DNA of 64,000 bases from an uncultured beta proteobacterium. Lineage in GTDB: Bacteria > Pseudomonadota > Gammaproteobacteria > Burkholderiales > Burkholderiaceae. Of the stretch, positions 45,651 to 55,015 are shown in pieces (the first letter of the stretch is position 1; each line of letters starts with the position of its first letter). The translations under genes and the position numbers were made by a program. A model generated the notes under the pieces. That model had not been told where the DNA came from and did no database searches. It saw nothing but the letters and a program-made list of their open reading frames with translations. The stretch covers positions 21,218 through 85,217 of the forward strand of contig CAIJNI010000075.1 in NCBI GenBank assembly GCA_903821995.1, written 5' to 3'.

Positions 45651-46829
45651 ATGTCGACAAAAATGCAATTTCAATGGAATGACCCTTTTCTTTTAGAGCA
45701 ACAGTTAACTGATGATGAACGAATGATTAGGGATGCTGCCGCGAACTTCTGTCAAGGCAAACTGATGCCTAGAGTTAAAGAGGACTTTAGAGCTGGATAT
45801 GCGGACGCTAAAATTTTTAAAGAATTCGGGGCCATGGGTCTACTTGGAACTAGCATTCCTACCGAATACGGTGGAGGTGGTTTGAATTATGTTTCTTACG
45901 GATTGATTGCACGAGAAATCGAGAGAGTCGATTCTGGCTATCGCTCGATGGTCAGCGTGCAATCTTCCTTAGTGATGCTTCCTATCTTTGAATTTGGTAG
46001 CGAAGCTCAAAAACAAAAGTATTTACCTAAACTTGCTTCAGGTGAGTGGATTGGATGCTTTGGTCTAACTGAGCCTGATCATGGATCAGATGCGGGCGGA
46101 ATGCTGAGTCGTGCTAAAAGCGTACCCGGTGGGTTTAGCCTGACAGGTTCAAAAATGTGGATCAGCAACTCCCCCATCGCAGATGTTTTTGTGGTGTGGG
46201 CAAAGAACGATGATATGCAAATTCGTGGCTTCATACTCGAAAAGGGTATGAAAGGCCTCTCAGCCCCTAAAATAGAAGGTAAAGTAGGTCTAAGAACTTC
46301 CATTACAGGTGAAATAGTAATGGATAATGTCTTTGTCCCCGCAGAGAATGAATTACCAGGTGTATCCGGGCTAAAAGGACCCTTTACCTGCCTAAATTCA
46401 GCTAGATATGGCATTGCTTGGGGCGCCCTAGGGGCTGCTGAGTTTTGCTGGATGGCCGCCCGCCAATATACCCTCGATAGGAAGCAGTTTGGTAAACCAC
46501 TCGCAGCCAATCAATTAATTCAGAAAAAGTTAGCTGATATGCAAACTGAAATTACACTCGGACTCCAAGGTTGTCTTCGTCTAGGACGCATGAAGGATGA
46601 AGGCATCGCTTCACCAGAAATCACATCTATCCTCAAAAGAAATTCAACCGGCAAATCACTCGATATCGCAAGAATGGCCCGCGACATGCATGGTGGTAAC
46701 GGAATTTCTGATGAGTATGGCGTTATTCGGCATGTGGTTAACCTAGAGGTCGTCAATACCTATGAAGGAACCCATGATATTCACGCCTTGATTCTAGGTA
46801 GAGCTATGACTGGCATTGCAGCATTTTAG
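45651..46829 (+). CDS. gcdH: Glutaryl-CoA dehydrogenase (acyl-CoA dehydrogenase family)
   Basis: This enzyme oxidises and decarboxylates glutaryl-CoA to crotonyl-CoA in lysine, tryptophan and aromatic-acid degradation. The 392-residue flavoprotein has '[20 protein letters not shown]', '[18 protein letters not shown]', '[20 protein letters not shown]', '[14 protein letters not shown]' and the C-terminal '[17 protein letters not shown]', where Glu is the catalytic base. The start block '[19 protein letters not shown]' is characteristic of GcdH. No adjacent glutarate CoA-transferase gene is seen, although a CaiB-type gene lies 4 kb away. FAD is the expected cofactor. Confidence 0.93.
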   Translation: MSTKMQFQWNDPFLLEQQLTDDERMIRDAAANFCQGKLMPRVKEDFRAGYADAKIFKEFGAMGLLGTSIPTEYGGGGLNYVSYGLIAREIERVDSGYRSMVSVQSSLVMLPIFEFGSEAQKQKYLPKLASGEWIGCFGLTEPDHGSDAGGMLSRAKSVPGGFSLTGSKMWISNSPIADVFVVWAKNDDMQIRGFILEKGMKGLSAPKIEGKVGLRTSITGEIVMDNVFVPAENELPGVSGLKGPFTCLNSARYGIAWGALGAAEFCWMAARQYTLDRKQFGKPLAANQLIQKKLADMQTEITLGLQGCLRLGRMKDEGIASPEITSILKRNSTGKSLDIARMARDMHGGNGISDEYGVIRHVVNLEVVNTYEGTHDIHALILGRAMTGIAAF

Positions 46830-46937
46830 TCAACTTAGGGTTGGTCTTTATCGCAACGAGAATTGATTTAGTTTAGACTGTTATTGATTTAAAGATTCTT
46901 AGAAATCTATCCATTTAATACAAACAAAGGAGACCTC

Positions 46938-48110
46938 ATGGGTTCACGTCGGCTTTTCATGAAAAAAGTAGCAGCTACTGGCATAACATTCTGTAGTTGC
47001 TGTATCTTAGATGCCAAAGCACAATACGCGCCGGGTAAAAATGACCCTGCACTTAAAGATGCTGGTAATGATAAGTCACTCAGTCATAGGCACCCACTCG
47101 CAGGAACAAAACATAAGCCTGTGATCATTAATGGTCGACGTATCCCCGTCATCGATACTCATGCCCATTGCTTCTTTCCAGAAGCCATTGCACTGTTACC
47201 CGCTAATGCCAATTTAAATGCAGCAGTAAAAGGTGGGCCAAATCATTACATCCCCGTCAGTGATGATGCTGCACTCAAATCACGAATTGAAAATATGGAC
47301 GCAAAAGGCGTCGATATGGAAGTGTTGTCTATTAATAATTTCTGGTACACCATGGACCGAGAAACAGCAACTAAAGTCTGTGAAATTAATAACCGTAATT
47401 TAGCTCAAGTATGCGCAGCCTATCCAAAACGCTTTAGCGCTTTTGCATGTATCGCAACTCAGTTCCCTGACCTTGCGATCCAACAACTTGAAGAAGCAAT
47501 GAAAAATCCTTGCTTTAAAGGTGCAACAATTCAAGCAAACGTAGCTGGTGTCGAACATGCCGATCCTAGATTTCATCCGATCTGGGCTAAAGTTGAAGAG
47601 CTCGGCGCAACATTGTTTATTCACCCACAAGGAACGCCACCGCTAGCTGCAAGGTTAAAAGGTAATGGCTGGATGACGAATACTATCGGTAACCCACTCG
47701 ATACAACAATCGCCCTTCAACATTTAATTTATGAAGGTGTGTTTGATAAGTTCCCGAACTTAAAAGTTATCGCCGCACACGGTGGTGGATTTTTAGGCTC
47801 TTATGCACCACGTATGGATCACTCTTGTTTCATTTCTCCTGCAAACTGCAATCCAGATATCGTGCTTAAGAAAAAACCAACAGAGTACCTCAATCAAATC
47901 TTTTTTGATGCTCTCGTATTTACTCCAGAAGCACTTCGTCACCTTGTCGCACAGGTAGGAGCAAGCCAAGTCGTTGTCGGAACAGATAGCCCAATTCCTT
48001 GGGAAGAGTATCCGATTGAACATGTGATGAGTACCCCCTTAACCAATGCCCAAAAGGCAGCGATTTTAGGGGATAATGCCTCAAAACTATTAAAGATTCG
48101 TAATCTTTAA
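46938..48110 (+). CDS. Amidohydrolase family 2 protein with Tat signal peptide
   Basis: The 390-residue TIM-barrel metal-dependent enzyme belongs to the ACMSD/gamma-resorcylate decarboxylase-like family (amidohydrolase_2). The metal ligands are visible in 'VIDTHAHCFFPEA', 'LFIHPQGTPPL', 'VIAAHGGGFLGSYAPRMDH' and 'VVGTDSPIPWEEYPIEHV'. The start has an unusually good ribosome site (AAAGGAGACCTC). The first 28 residues form a Tat-type signal ('GSRRLFMKKVAATGITFC', ending AKA), so the protein should be exported folded with its metal. Members decarboxylate or hydrate aromatic or unsaturated acids. It is monocistronic. Confidence 0.9.
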   Translation: MGSRRLFMKKVAATGITFCSCCILDAKAQYAPGKNDPALKDAGNDKSLSHRHPLAGTKHKPVIINGRRIPVIDTHAHCFFPEAIALLPANANLNAAVKGGPNHYIPVSDDAALKSRIENMDAKGVDMEVLSINNFWYTMDRETATKVCEINNRNLAQVCAAYPKRFSAFACIATQFPDLAIQQLEEAMKNPCFKGATIQANVAGVEHADPRFHPIWAKVEELGATLFIHPQGTPPLAARLKGNGWMTNTIGNPLDTTIALQHLIYEGVFDKFPNLKVIAAHGGGFLGSYAPRMDHSCFISPANCNPDIVLKKKPTEYLNQIFFDALVFTPEALRHLVAQVGASQVVVGTDSPIPWEEYPIEHVMSTPLTNAQKAAILGDNASKLLKIRNL

Positions 48111-48126
48111 TCGTCTTTTGTAAGCT

Positions 48127-49092
48127 TTATATCGAAACAGTGGTTTGTGTATCTATTGCACGAGCTGCTGCTTCGAAAGCTTCAACTGTTTGTAGAATTT
48201 CCTCAAAGCTAATCGGATATGGTTTTTTATTCGCTAAAGCATGTGCAAATACTTCTAATTGAAATTTCAGTGCATCACGTGGCTCAAAACGAATTGTCTC
48301 TAAGGGCTTACCACTCATTTGTAAATTAAGCACGTTCGCCCCATGTGCCTCTGCTGAACCTTTATTACCAAAGACATGAATTCTCCAAAACACAGGAGTC
48401 GGCCTTACTGAAGATAAAACGCCTGTTGCACCTGATTTAAATTGAAAAGTCATAGCCATGGAATCCATGGTCTCCTGACCTTTTCTATCATGAAAGAAGC
48501 CAGATACTTTTGAAATTGGACCCATCATATTAGTAAACGTATCAACCACATGAATCCCTGTGGCTGTCAAAGTAGCCCCTGGGACATTCTCTTTGTCTTG
48601 ACGCCAACCACTTGGAGTTATTTTAGAATTTTCATTTGAGAAGTTTCCTTCAATATGAAGCAATTCACCTAAAACTTTGCTCTCTACAATTTTTTTAAGT
48701 TCTAAAGTGGCAGGCCAAAAACGTTTGTCATGCCCAACCCCCAATATAACCCCAGCTTTTTGACAAGCATCAATCGCAATTTGTGCCTCAGCTTTAGTCA
48801 GTGCCAGTGGTTTTTCACAAAGAATTCCTTTGCCAGCTTGTGCTGCAGCAACAATTTGAGGAACATGCAATGTGTGGGGTGTCGCAAGAACAATCCCATC
48901 AATCCTTGGATCTTCAATTAAATCTTCATAACGAGATGTCAACTCAATCCCAACAGCCTTGCCAAATTCAGAAACTTTATCCGTATTCCTAACGCAACCT
49001 TTTATAAACTTAACATCTGTACTTTTGTTTTGTACAGAATTAACGAGATTTTGACCCCAACGCCCCAAACCAACAATACCCAGTTGAATCAT
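48127..49092 (-). CDS. Gfo/Idh/MocA family oxidoreductase
   Basis: This is a 321-residue NAD(P)-dependent dehydrogenase. The Rossmann start 'LGIVGLGRWGQNLVNSVQNK' is followed by 'LATPHTLHVPQIVAAAQAGK', the Lys motif 'LCEKPLALTKAEAQI', and the C-terminal domain with 'GVGHDKRFWPATLELKKIV' and 'ATGIHVVDTFTNMMG', where His is likely the catalytic acid. It is the last gene of the minus-strand CoA/carboxylate set, 15 bases after the CitE-like gene. The substrate, a sugar or inositol-type compound, is not known. Confidence 0.9.
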   Translation of the reverse strand: MIQLGIVGLGRWGQNLVNSVQNKSTDVKFIKGCVRNTDKVSEFGKAVGIELTSRYEDLIEDPRIDGIVLATPHTLHVPQIVAAAQAGKGILCEKPLALTKAEAQIAIDACQKAGVILGVGHDKRFWPATLELKKIVESKVLGELLHIEGNFSNENSKITPSGWRQDKENVPGATLTATGIHVVDTFTNMMGPISKVSGFFHDRKGQETMDSMAMTFQFKSGATGVLSSVRPTPVFWRIHVFGNKGSAEAHGANVLNLQMSGKPLETIRFEPRDALKFQLEVFAHALANKKPYPISFEEILQTVEAFEAAARAIDTQTTVSI

Positions 49093-49107
49093 GTGATTTC
49101 CTTTTTC

Positions 49108-50004
49108 TTAATGGTGAAGTTTGTCTAATTCTTTAATGGCTTGCATATGATCAAGCAAACGCTGGGCAGTTTTGGCCATTGCAAAGTCAACCAACTTACC
49201 GTCAACCGTAATACTCGCAACCCCTCTTTTGAGAGCCTCATTAAAAGCATCCACAACGCGTGTGTAGTAGTCAACTTGCACAGGGGTTGGCGTATAAATT
49301 TTGTTGCAATCTTCAATCTGGTTAGGATGAATTGCAGTTCGCCCACGATAACCCAAACGCCTAGAAAGTTCGGTGTCTTTTCTAAATCCCTCGGGGTCCC
49401 GAACATTGGCAAATACGCCATCTAGTGGACACTCAAAACCAGCCGCGCGAGCAGAGACAAGTGAAAACTGACGCACAAACATCATTTCAGGACCTTCACT
49501 CGTCCACGTTGCGCCAAGTGATACATTCATATCACCATCTTCACCACCACCATAAACCATAGACTCAATGCGCTTAGCAGCCATCATCACTGGCCTAGAA
49601 TCAAGAACACCATTGGCACTTTCTATCATGACAATAATTGGAGTGCTACCTGGCGTTAAGCCACGTTTTGTTTCAATCTGATTCATCATACGATCAACCG
49701 TTAAAACATCTTGCTCAGAGTCCATCTTTGGCACCACAAAGCCAGCTAAACCCTTAGTGCCAACAAAATATTCCAAATCAGCTTCTAAGAAACCGCTAGG
49801 GACGGAATTAACGCGTATCCAACTTCTTTCACCCACCACTTTGGGAATATATTCTTTAATCATATCTCTTGCTAAAGGCTTTTCTTCGGGAGTTATCGTA
49901 TCTTCCAAATCAAATAAAAAACCGTCCGCAGGTAATTCAGTGACCTTATCCAACATACGCCGCTGATTACCAACAACAAATAATAGTGATCTCCAAACTC
50001 TCAT
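49108..50004 (-). CDS. HpcH/HpaI aldolase / CitE-like CoA lyase
   Basis: The 298-residue TIM-barrel enzyme belongs to the CitE/malyl-CoA lyase family, which cleaves or forms acyl-CoA C-C bonds with Mg2+. The blocks are 'SLLFVVGNQRRMLDK', 'ADGFLFDLEDTITPEEK', the metal-binding Glu in 'IIVMIESANGVLDSR' and Asp in 'GGGEDGDMNVSLG'. It starts 33 bases after the CaiB-type CoA-transferase gene, so the pair probably activates a dicarboxylic acid as CoA thioester and then cleaves it, as in malate- or citramalate-type pathways. That is inference from pairing. Confidence 0.9.
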   Translation of the reverse strand: MRVWRSLLFVVGNQRRMLDKVTELPADGFLFDLEDTITPEEKPLARDMIKEYIPKVVGERSWIRVNSVPSGFLEADLEYFVGTKGLAGFVVPKMDSEQDVLTVDRMMNQIETKRGLTPGSTPIIVMIESANGVLDSRPVMMAAKRIESMVYGGGEDGDMNVSLGATWTSEGPEMMFVRQFSLVSARAAGFECPLDGVFANVRDPEGFRKDTELSRRLGYRGRTAIHPNQIEDCNKIYTPTPVQVDYYTRVVDAFNEALKRGVASITVDGKLVDFAMAKTAQRLLDHMQAIKELDKLHH

Positions 50005-50037
50005 TGATTTTCCTTTTTTAATCTTTAAACATATGAT

Positions 50038-51234
50038 TCAACCCAACAGTACAACACCTTTTTGTGCCAGTTGGTTAATTTCTTCTTCTGTCTTTCCTAA
50101 GCCCAACAGTATTTCTTTTGAATGCTCGCCTAAAAGCGGTGCGTGCCTACGAATCGACGGACTATTGTCATCAAAAAGTACCGGGTTTCTGACAGCCTTC
50201 ATTTTTCCCATCACCGGATGAACAACATCAACGGCAACTTTACGATCAATAATGTGTGGATCTTCAAAAACCTCTTTGATATTATTCATCCGAGCACATG
50301 GCACCCCAACCTTCATCAAAGCTAGTTCTATATCGACAAGCTTTTTACTCTGAATTGCAGGTGTAATAGCCTCTAACAAATCTTTCTCATTGTCTTTTCT
50401 TAATACATAACTCGCAAATTTTGGATTATTGATTTCATGACCAACACCAATGGTTTCCATCAACCGTTTGAATAACTCATCGTTCGGAGTTCCAATCGCA
50501 ATGTACTGTTTATCAACTGTTTCAAACAATTGATATGGTGCATTGAGTCGGTGTTGATCTCCAAGTCGCTCTGGCACCTCTCCAGTAGCTAAAAAGCTGG
50601 CCGTCTCCCATGCCGCTGCCGCTATTGAGGCTTCAACAAGAGAAACATCGGCAACTCGACCGCCCCGATCTCGTAAAACACTAATCAATCCCGTTAATAC
50701 CGCATAAGTCGTAAACAGAGCCCCAAAAATATCAGCAGTTTGTATGCCCGGTCGTATCGGCATCTCTCCTTGCTTACCGGTAACAGATAGAGTCCCAGAA
50801 AATGCCTCAACAATCAAATTAACTCCCGCCCTTTTTTTATAGGGTCCTGTTTGCCCAAATCCTGATGCTGAGACATAAACAATTTTGGGATTGACTTTTC
50901 TGACATCTTCTGGCCCCAGCCCAAGTGAAGCCAATACTCCAGGACGATTATTTTCTAAAAAGACATCCGATTGTTTCGCCAAATCTAAAACAATATCTCG
51001 AGCTTGCACTTGCTTAAGATCCAAAACTAAACTACGTTTATTTCGGTTGAGCGCTGCAAAACTTGCACTCTCACCATTAATAATGGGTGGCATCGCACGG
51101 GTCTGATCCCCCCTAGCTGGACGCTCAATTTTAATAACTTCAGCACCCATATCCCCAAGAAGCATCCCACAAAATGGGCCAGCAATAAAATTACCTAACT
51201 CTAATACCTTAATTCCTTCTAACGGCTGCGACAT
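50038..51234 (-). CDS. CaiB/BaiF family (class III) CoA-transferase
   Basis: The 398-residue cytoplasmic enzyme moves CoA between carboxylic acids. Blocks are 'GIKVLELGNFIAGPFCGMLL' near the N-terminus, 'LGDMGAEVIKIERPARGDQT', 'FAALNRNKRSLVLDLKQ', with the catalytic Asp expected in 'SDVFLENNRPGVL' or its neighbourhood, and 'CARMNNIKEVFEDPHI'. It sits 23 bases after the Bug receptor gene and upstream of the CitE-like lyase. A Bug receptor-CoA transferase-CoA lyase series looks like a substrate-uptake and activation line. The acid substrate cannot be named. Confidence 0.92.
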   Translation of the reverse strand: MSQPLEGIKVLELGNFIAGPFCGMLLGDMGAEVIKIERPARGDQTRAMPPIINGESASFAALNRNKRSLVLDLKQVQARDIVLDLAKQSDVFLENNRPGVLASLGLGPEDVRKVNPKIVYVSASGFGQTGPYKKRAGVNLIVEAFSGTLSVTGKQGEMPIRPGIQTADIFGALFTTYAVLTGLISVLRDRGGRVADVSLVEASIAAAAWETASFLATGEVPERLGDQHRLNAPYQLFETVDKQYIAIGTPNDELFKRLMETIGVGHEINNPKFASYVLRKDNEKDLLEAITPAIQSKKLVDIELALMKVGVPCARMNNIKEVFEDPHIIDRKVAVDVVHPVMGKMKAVRNPVLFDDNSPSIRRHAPLLGEHSKEILLGLGKTEEEINQLAQKGVVLLG

Positions 51235-51257
51235 CTTATTATTCTTTCCTTTTTATA

Positions 51258-52289
51258 TCAACGTGGAGAAAAATCAACTTTTGTAGCTAATTTTTTATTG
51301 GCCTCAATTTCATCAACAATGACCTTAGCAAATTCTTCAGGTGTAGATCCGACAGTAACGAATCCTTGATCTGCAAATGACTTTTTGACTTCAGGGTCAT
51401 CGAGCGCTTTGGCGATTTCATTCCTCATTTTGTATACATACTCCTTCGGTGTTCCTGCCGGAAACCAAAAGCCATACCACGGAATATATACAAAGCCTTT
51501 TACTCCGGCTTCTGTAGTTGTTGGTACTTCAGGTAATTCACTCCAGCGTTTATTTGCAGTGATCGCTAAGGCTTTTAATTTTCCAGTTTTAATATAAGGC
51601 AGGACTGCAGTTGCAGGACCTGTGAAAATATCAATACGCCCAGCCAATAATTCTGTCAAAGCTTGACCAACTCCTTTAAAGGGGACGTGGGTCATCTGAA
51701 TACCAGCACTCAAACTGAAAGATTCCGCAGCAAAGTGCATTACATTCCCAATGCCGCCTGAACCATAGTTGTACTGATTGGGATGTAATTTGGCATCAGC
51801 GATGAATTCTTGCAGGTTTTTTGCTGGCAAATCTGGCCTTGCCGCAATAATAAATCCAACACTATTAGCAACTAATGTAATAGGAGTCAAATCTTTAATT
51901 GGATCAAAAGTAAGTGACTTGGAAACAATCGCTAGAGAAGCATGGCTAGACGATGTGTTAAGCATCGTATAACCATCTGGCGCTGATTTAGTCACAATAT
52001 CTGTGCCAATAGCACCACCCGCCCCAGCCCGATTATCAATAATAAAAGGCTGCCCAAGCGTGGAGGTGAGCTTTTTATCAAGCGTCCTTCCAATAAAATC
52101 CATAGGACCACCAGCGACATAGGGAACTACCATACGAATAGGCTTATTGGGATAATCTTTTTGTATAACAACCTCAGATAATGCATTGGGTATTTGAAGT
52201 ACCATTAGAGTCGTCGTGAGAAAAGCACTCAAACGAGGCCATTTCATTACAAGCAATAATGCGTCTAACAGTCCATTGGAATTTGTCAT
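51258..52289 (-). CDS. Bug/TctC family tripartite tricarboxylate receptor
   Basis: This 343-residue periplasmic receptor has a signal peptide within the first 40 residues (ending near 'NALSEVV'), then 'YPNKPIRMVVPYVAGGPMDF', 'IDNRAGAGGAIGTDIVTKS' and 'HVPFKGVGQALTELLAGRID'. The ATG at 52289 has GGAG six bases upstream. It heads the minus-strand set Bug, CaiB, CitE, Gfo/Idh. The ligand is probably the acid handled by the CoA-transferase. Confidence 0.93.
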   Translation of the reverse strand: MTNSNGLLDALLLVMKWPRLSAFLTTTLMVLQIPNALSEVVIQKDYPNKPIRMVVPYVAGGPMDFIGRTLDKKLTSTLGQPFIIDNRAGAGGAIGTDIVTKSAPDGYTMLNTSSSHASLAIVSKSLTFDPIKDLTPITLVANSVGFIIAARPDLPAKNLQEFIADAKLHPNQYNYGSGGIGNVMHFAAESFSLSAGIQMTHVPFKGVGQALTELLAGRIDIFTGPATAVLPYIKTGKLKALAITANKRWSELPEVPTTTEAGVKGFVYIPWYGFWFPAGTPKEYVYKMRNEIAKALDDPEVKKSFADQGFVTVGSTPEEFAKVIVDEIEANKKLATKVDFSPR

Positions 52290-52384
52290 TTTGTCTCCAT
52301 TTTTTTATTATTCTGTAATTATCTGTTATTTTGAGGGGAATGAGCTCATTTTTTGAGTCTAATTTAATAAAAAATAGGTGAGAT

Positions 52385-53173
52385 ATGTCTTTAAAAAAAA
52401 TTCGCTTGTCCTGCATTTTGATCTCACTGGGGTCTTTATTCTTATTTTCACAAATCACACTTGCGCAGTCTTCCTCTAAGAACCCTTCTATGCCAACACT
52501 TCATATTCTTTGCTCTACAGCACTCAAATCCACCATGGAAGCACTCGTCCCCTCTCTTGAACAAGAGGGACACATGAACATACAAATAAGCTTTAACAGT
52601 ACAAACTTACTTCTCGATAGCTTTAAAAATGGATCGGCAGCCGATGTCATTATCGTTACAAAAGAAGCCATTGATGATTTAATCAAACAAAATACGCTAC
52701 TAGTACCTCGTGTTGATATTGCATCCACCAGCGTTGGATTAGCGATGAAAACGGGTACTCCAACCATTGTGCTAAAAGATGCACAAGCATTAAAGGAGTT
52801 TTTAATACAGTCTGAGTCAATCGCCTATACAACAACTGGCGTAAGCGGCCAGTATATCGGTCAAATGATCGATAAGCTCGGCTTGAAACAAACACTTGCA
52901 AGCAAAACTAAACTGATCCCCGGTGGACTTGCTGCTGAACTCATTGTCAGTGGACAAGCTCAAGTAGCTCTGCAAAATTTAAGTGAACTACGTGCCGTTC
53001 CTGGAACAGTCGTTATCGCAACCCTCCCCCCTGAACTGCAACTCGTGACCACTTTTTCTTCAGGAACTTTTGCTTCATCCAAGCAAACGGCCTTGGCACA
53101 GAAATTTTCCCAAATGATGCAAGGGGATCATGCTAAAAAAGTACTAATTACTAAAGGACTAGATCCACAGTAG
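52385..53173 (+). CDS. ModA-like periplasmic binding protein (molybdate/tungstate-type), orphan
   Basis: The 262-residue exported protein has a signal peptide ending near 'ITLAQS' and the PBP-II fold of the ModA/extracellular-solute-binding group: 'LHILCSTALKSTMEALVPSL', 'ISFNSTNLLLDSFKNGSAAD', 'VIIVTKEAIDDLIKQNTL' and a C-terminal 'AQKFSQMMQGDHAKKVLITK'. ModA binds molybdate, but no modB or modC lies adjacent, and several residues differ from the ModA consensus. The ligand could be another oxyanion or a carboxylate. It diverges from the Bug gene and converges with the GMC gene. Confidence 0.8.
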   Translation: MSLKKIRLSCILISLGSLFLFSQITLAQSSSKNPSMPTLHILCSTALKSTMEALVPSLEQEGHMNIQISFNSTNLLLDSFKNGSAADVIIVTKEAIDDLIKQNTLLVPRVDIASTSVGLAMKTGTPTIVLKDAQALKEFLIQSESIAYTTTGVSGQYIGQMIDKLGLKQTLASKTKLIPGGLAAELIVSGQAQVALQNLSELRAVPGTVVIATLPPELQLVTTFSSGTFASSKQTALAQKFSQMMQGDHAKKVLITKGLDPQ

Positions 53174-53196
53174 AGATTTATTTTCCCTTTAGATCA

Positions 53197-54882
53197 TTAA
53201 TGCTTGCCCTCAAGGATAGCTGCACTGATTTTTTCAGCCACCATAATGGTCGGAATGTTTGTATTTCCAGCCATTAAGTTTGGCATGATGGAAGCGTCAA
53301 TGATTCTCAATCCACTCACGCCATAAACACACCCCTGCGCGTCAGTGACTGCCATGATGTCATCCGGACTACCCATTCGGCAAGATCCTACAGGGTGAAA
53401 CATTCCTGCGACATTTTTTAAAATATGCTCAGAGAGCCGCTCTGGATCTTTGATCAGTTCAAATAAATTAACAGCATCTCCAGTTAAGTTCGCAAGAACA
53501 AAATCACTCAACCATGGCAACACATCGAGAAGTGTTGCAAGCCTTGCTGAGAGCTTAATATTTTTAGAGTTAAATTCATTCAACTCTCTTAAACGATCGC
53601 TGAACCTCACAGGGAATGGTTTCCCCATCAGATCCCTAACACCAGGATAAGCTAAGATTTCTACACTTTTTATAAAAGCAGCAGTAATCCGCGGTAAGTC
53701 TGCAGGATCTTTTAAGAAATTAAACTCTATTTCTGGATAATCTTTGGGATCTGCACTCACCAGACTGACATGACCGGTTGATCGCGGTCTAAGTAAACAG
53801 GGTGCCAAATTTCCAATTTGTTGCCCTAAATCACTCCACGATGTTTTACTTAAAATATTAATATACAAATCTTGAGGTGACCCGCCTGGCATACCTGATG
53901 AATATCGTAAGTTAGCCGTTGGATGTGTCCTAAGTTCTGACGATTGACGACCTTTTTTCTTTAAATGAAATCCTTGAAATAAAGTAATATGATTTTGTAA
54001 GTTTTGCCCAACCCCTGGTCTATGCGCAACAATCGGAATTCCAAAAGCATTTAATTGCTGCTCATTACCAATCCCCGATCGCAAAAGAACCGCTGGTGTA
54101 AATAGCCCACCACATGACATGATAATTTCTTGACCATAAAATTTCACTAACCCATCTTTGGTCAGTACCTCTACCCCAATCGCTTTTGTGTTTTCAAATA
54201 TGATTTTTTGAACATGCGATTCGTGGGTCAAGGTCAAATTCTTCCGAGCCCTAACATCAGCAGTGAGGTAATTGAGTGCAGTTGAAGCCCTTCTTGTTTG
54301 TGTACTAGCAATTGGCGTTCGACCAAAACCATCTCTGAAATCAGCATTCATATCCTCAATAAAAGGAATATTGTTTTCTTTTGCATATTCACTCACCATT
54401 CGGGTCAGCGGTGGCCACTGGTCTACGGGAATTCTTCTCAAAGGAATTGGACCCGCTTTGCCATGAGACGATCCATCAAAGTCCCAGTCGTTTTCTAAAA
54501 GACGATAAAAGGGCAAGACATCATCCCATCCCCATCCCTCTATTCCTGTCTTTTGCCAGTCAGCGTAGTCATTCGGCACCCCCCTAAATGACACCATCCC
54601 CATCAAAGATCCTCCACCACCCATGATCTTCCCTTGCGGAAAACCAGTTAACCCAAGCTCTTTTTGTCGCCAAGCAACTTTTAAGGCAGGCCACATGTAA
54701 CTTCGGTTGTAATACGAGGTGGGATAACTATCCAAGATGTCACTCGGCTCACTACCCGGTGAAATGTCTTTACCTGATTCAACAAGTAAAACAGAAGTTT
54801 GGGGGTTTTCAGAAAGCCGAGCAGCTACTACACAACCTGCTACACCAGCACCAACGATAATATAGTCGTATTGATTTGTCAT
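53197..54882 (-). CDS. GMC family oxidoreductase (choline dehydrogenase-like)
   Basis: The 561-residue FAD enzyme oxidises alcohols, sugars or other primary alcohol groups. The N-terminal FAD motif is 'YDYIIVGAGVAGCVVAARLS' with 'LLVESGKD', followed by 'GKIMGGGGSLMGMVSFRGVP' and the flavin-side block 'SCGGLFTPAVLLRSGIGNEQ'. The C-terminal active site has His in 'FHPVGSCRMGSPDD' and an Asn in 'NTNIPTIMVAEKIS'. It diverges from the LLM flavoenzyme gene across about 130 bases. The natural substrate is not known. Confidence 0.92.
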   Translation of the reverse strand: MTNQYDYIIVGAGVAGCVVAARLSENPQTSVLLVESGKDISPGSEPSDILDSYPTSYYNRSYMWPALKVAWRQKELGLTGFPQGKIMGGGGSLMGMVSFRGVPNDYADWQKTGIEGWGWDDVLPFYRLLENDWDFDGSSHGKAGPIPLRRIPVDQWPPLTRMVSEYAKENNIPFIEDMNADFRDGFGRTPIASTQTRRASTALNYLTADVRARKNLTLTHESHVQKIIFENTKAIGVEVLTKDGLVKFYGQEIIMSCGGLFTPAVLLRSGIGNEQQLNAFGIPIVAHRPGVGQNLQNHITLFQGFHLKKKGRQSSELRTHPTANLRYSSGMPGGSPQDLYINILSKTSWSDLGQQIGNLAPCLLRPRSTGHVSLVSADPKDYPEIEFNFLKDPADLPRITAAFIKSVEILAYPGVRDLMGKPFPVRFSDRLRELNEFNSKNIKLSARLATLLDVLPWLSDFVLANLTGDAVNLFELIKDPERLSEHILKNVAGMFHPVGSCRMGSPDDIMAVTDAQGCVYGVSGLRIIDASIMPNLMAGNTNIPTIMVAEKISAAILEGKH

Positions 54883-55015
54883 TTTTTTAATGTTAATTTT
54901 TTTAATATTAAACGCTTATTTAAAAAAAGAGAACTTTTCTGCATTATGACGAACAATTTGCTATCATTTTCATATTCTTCAACATAATTATAAAAAACGA
55001 CTGGATTTAAAAGTT

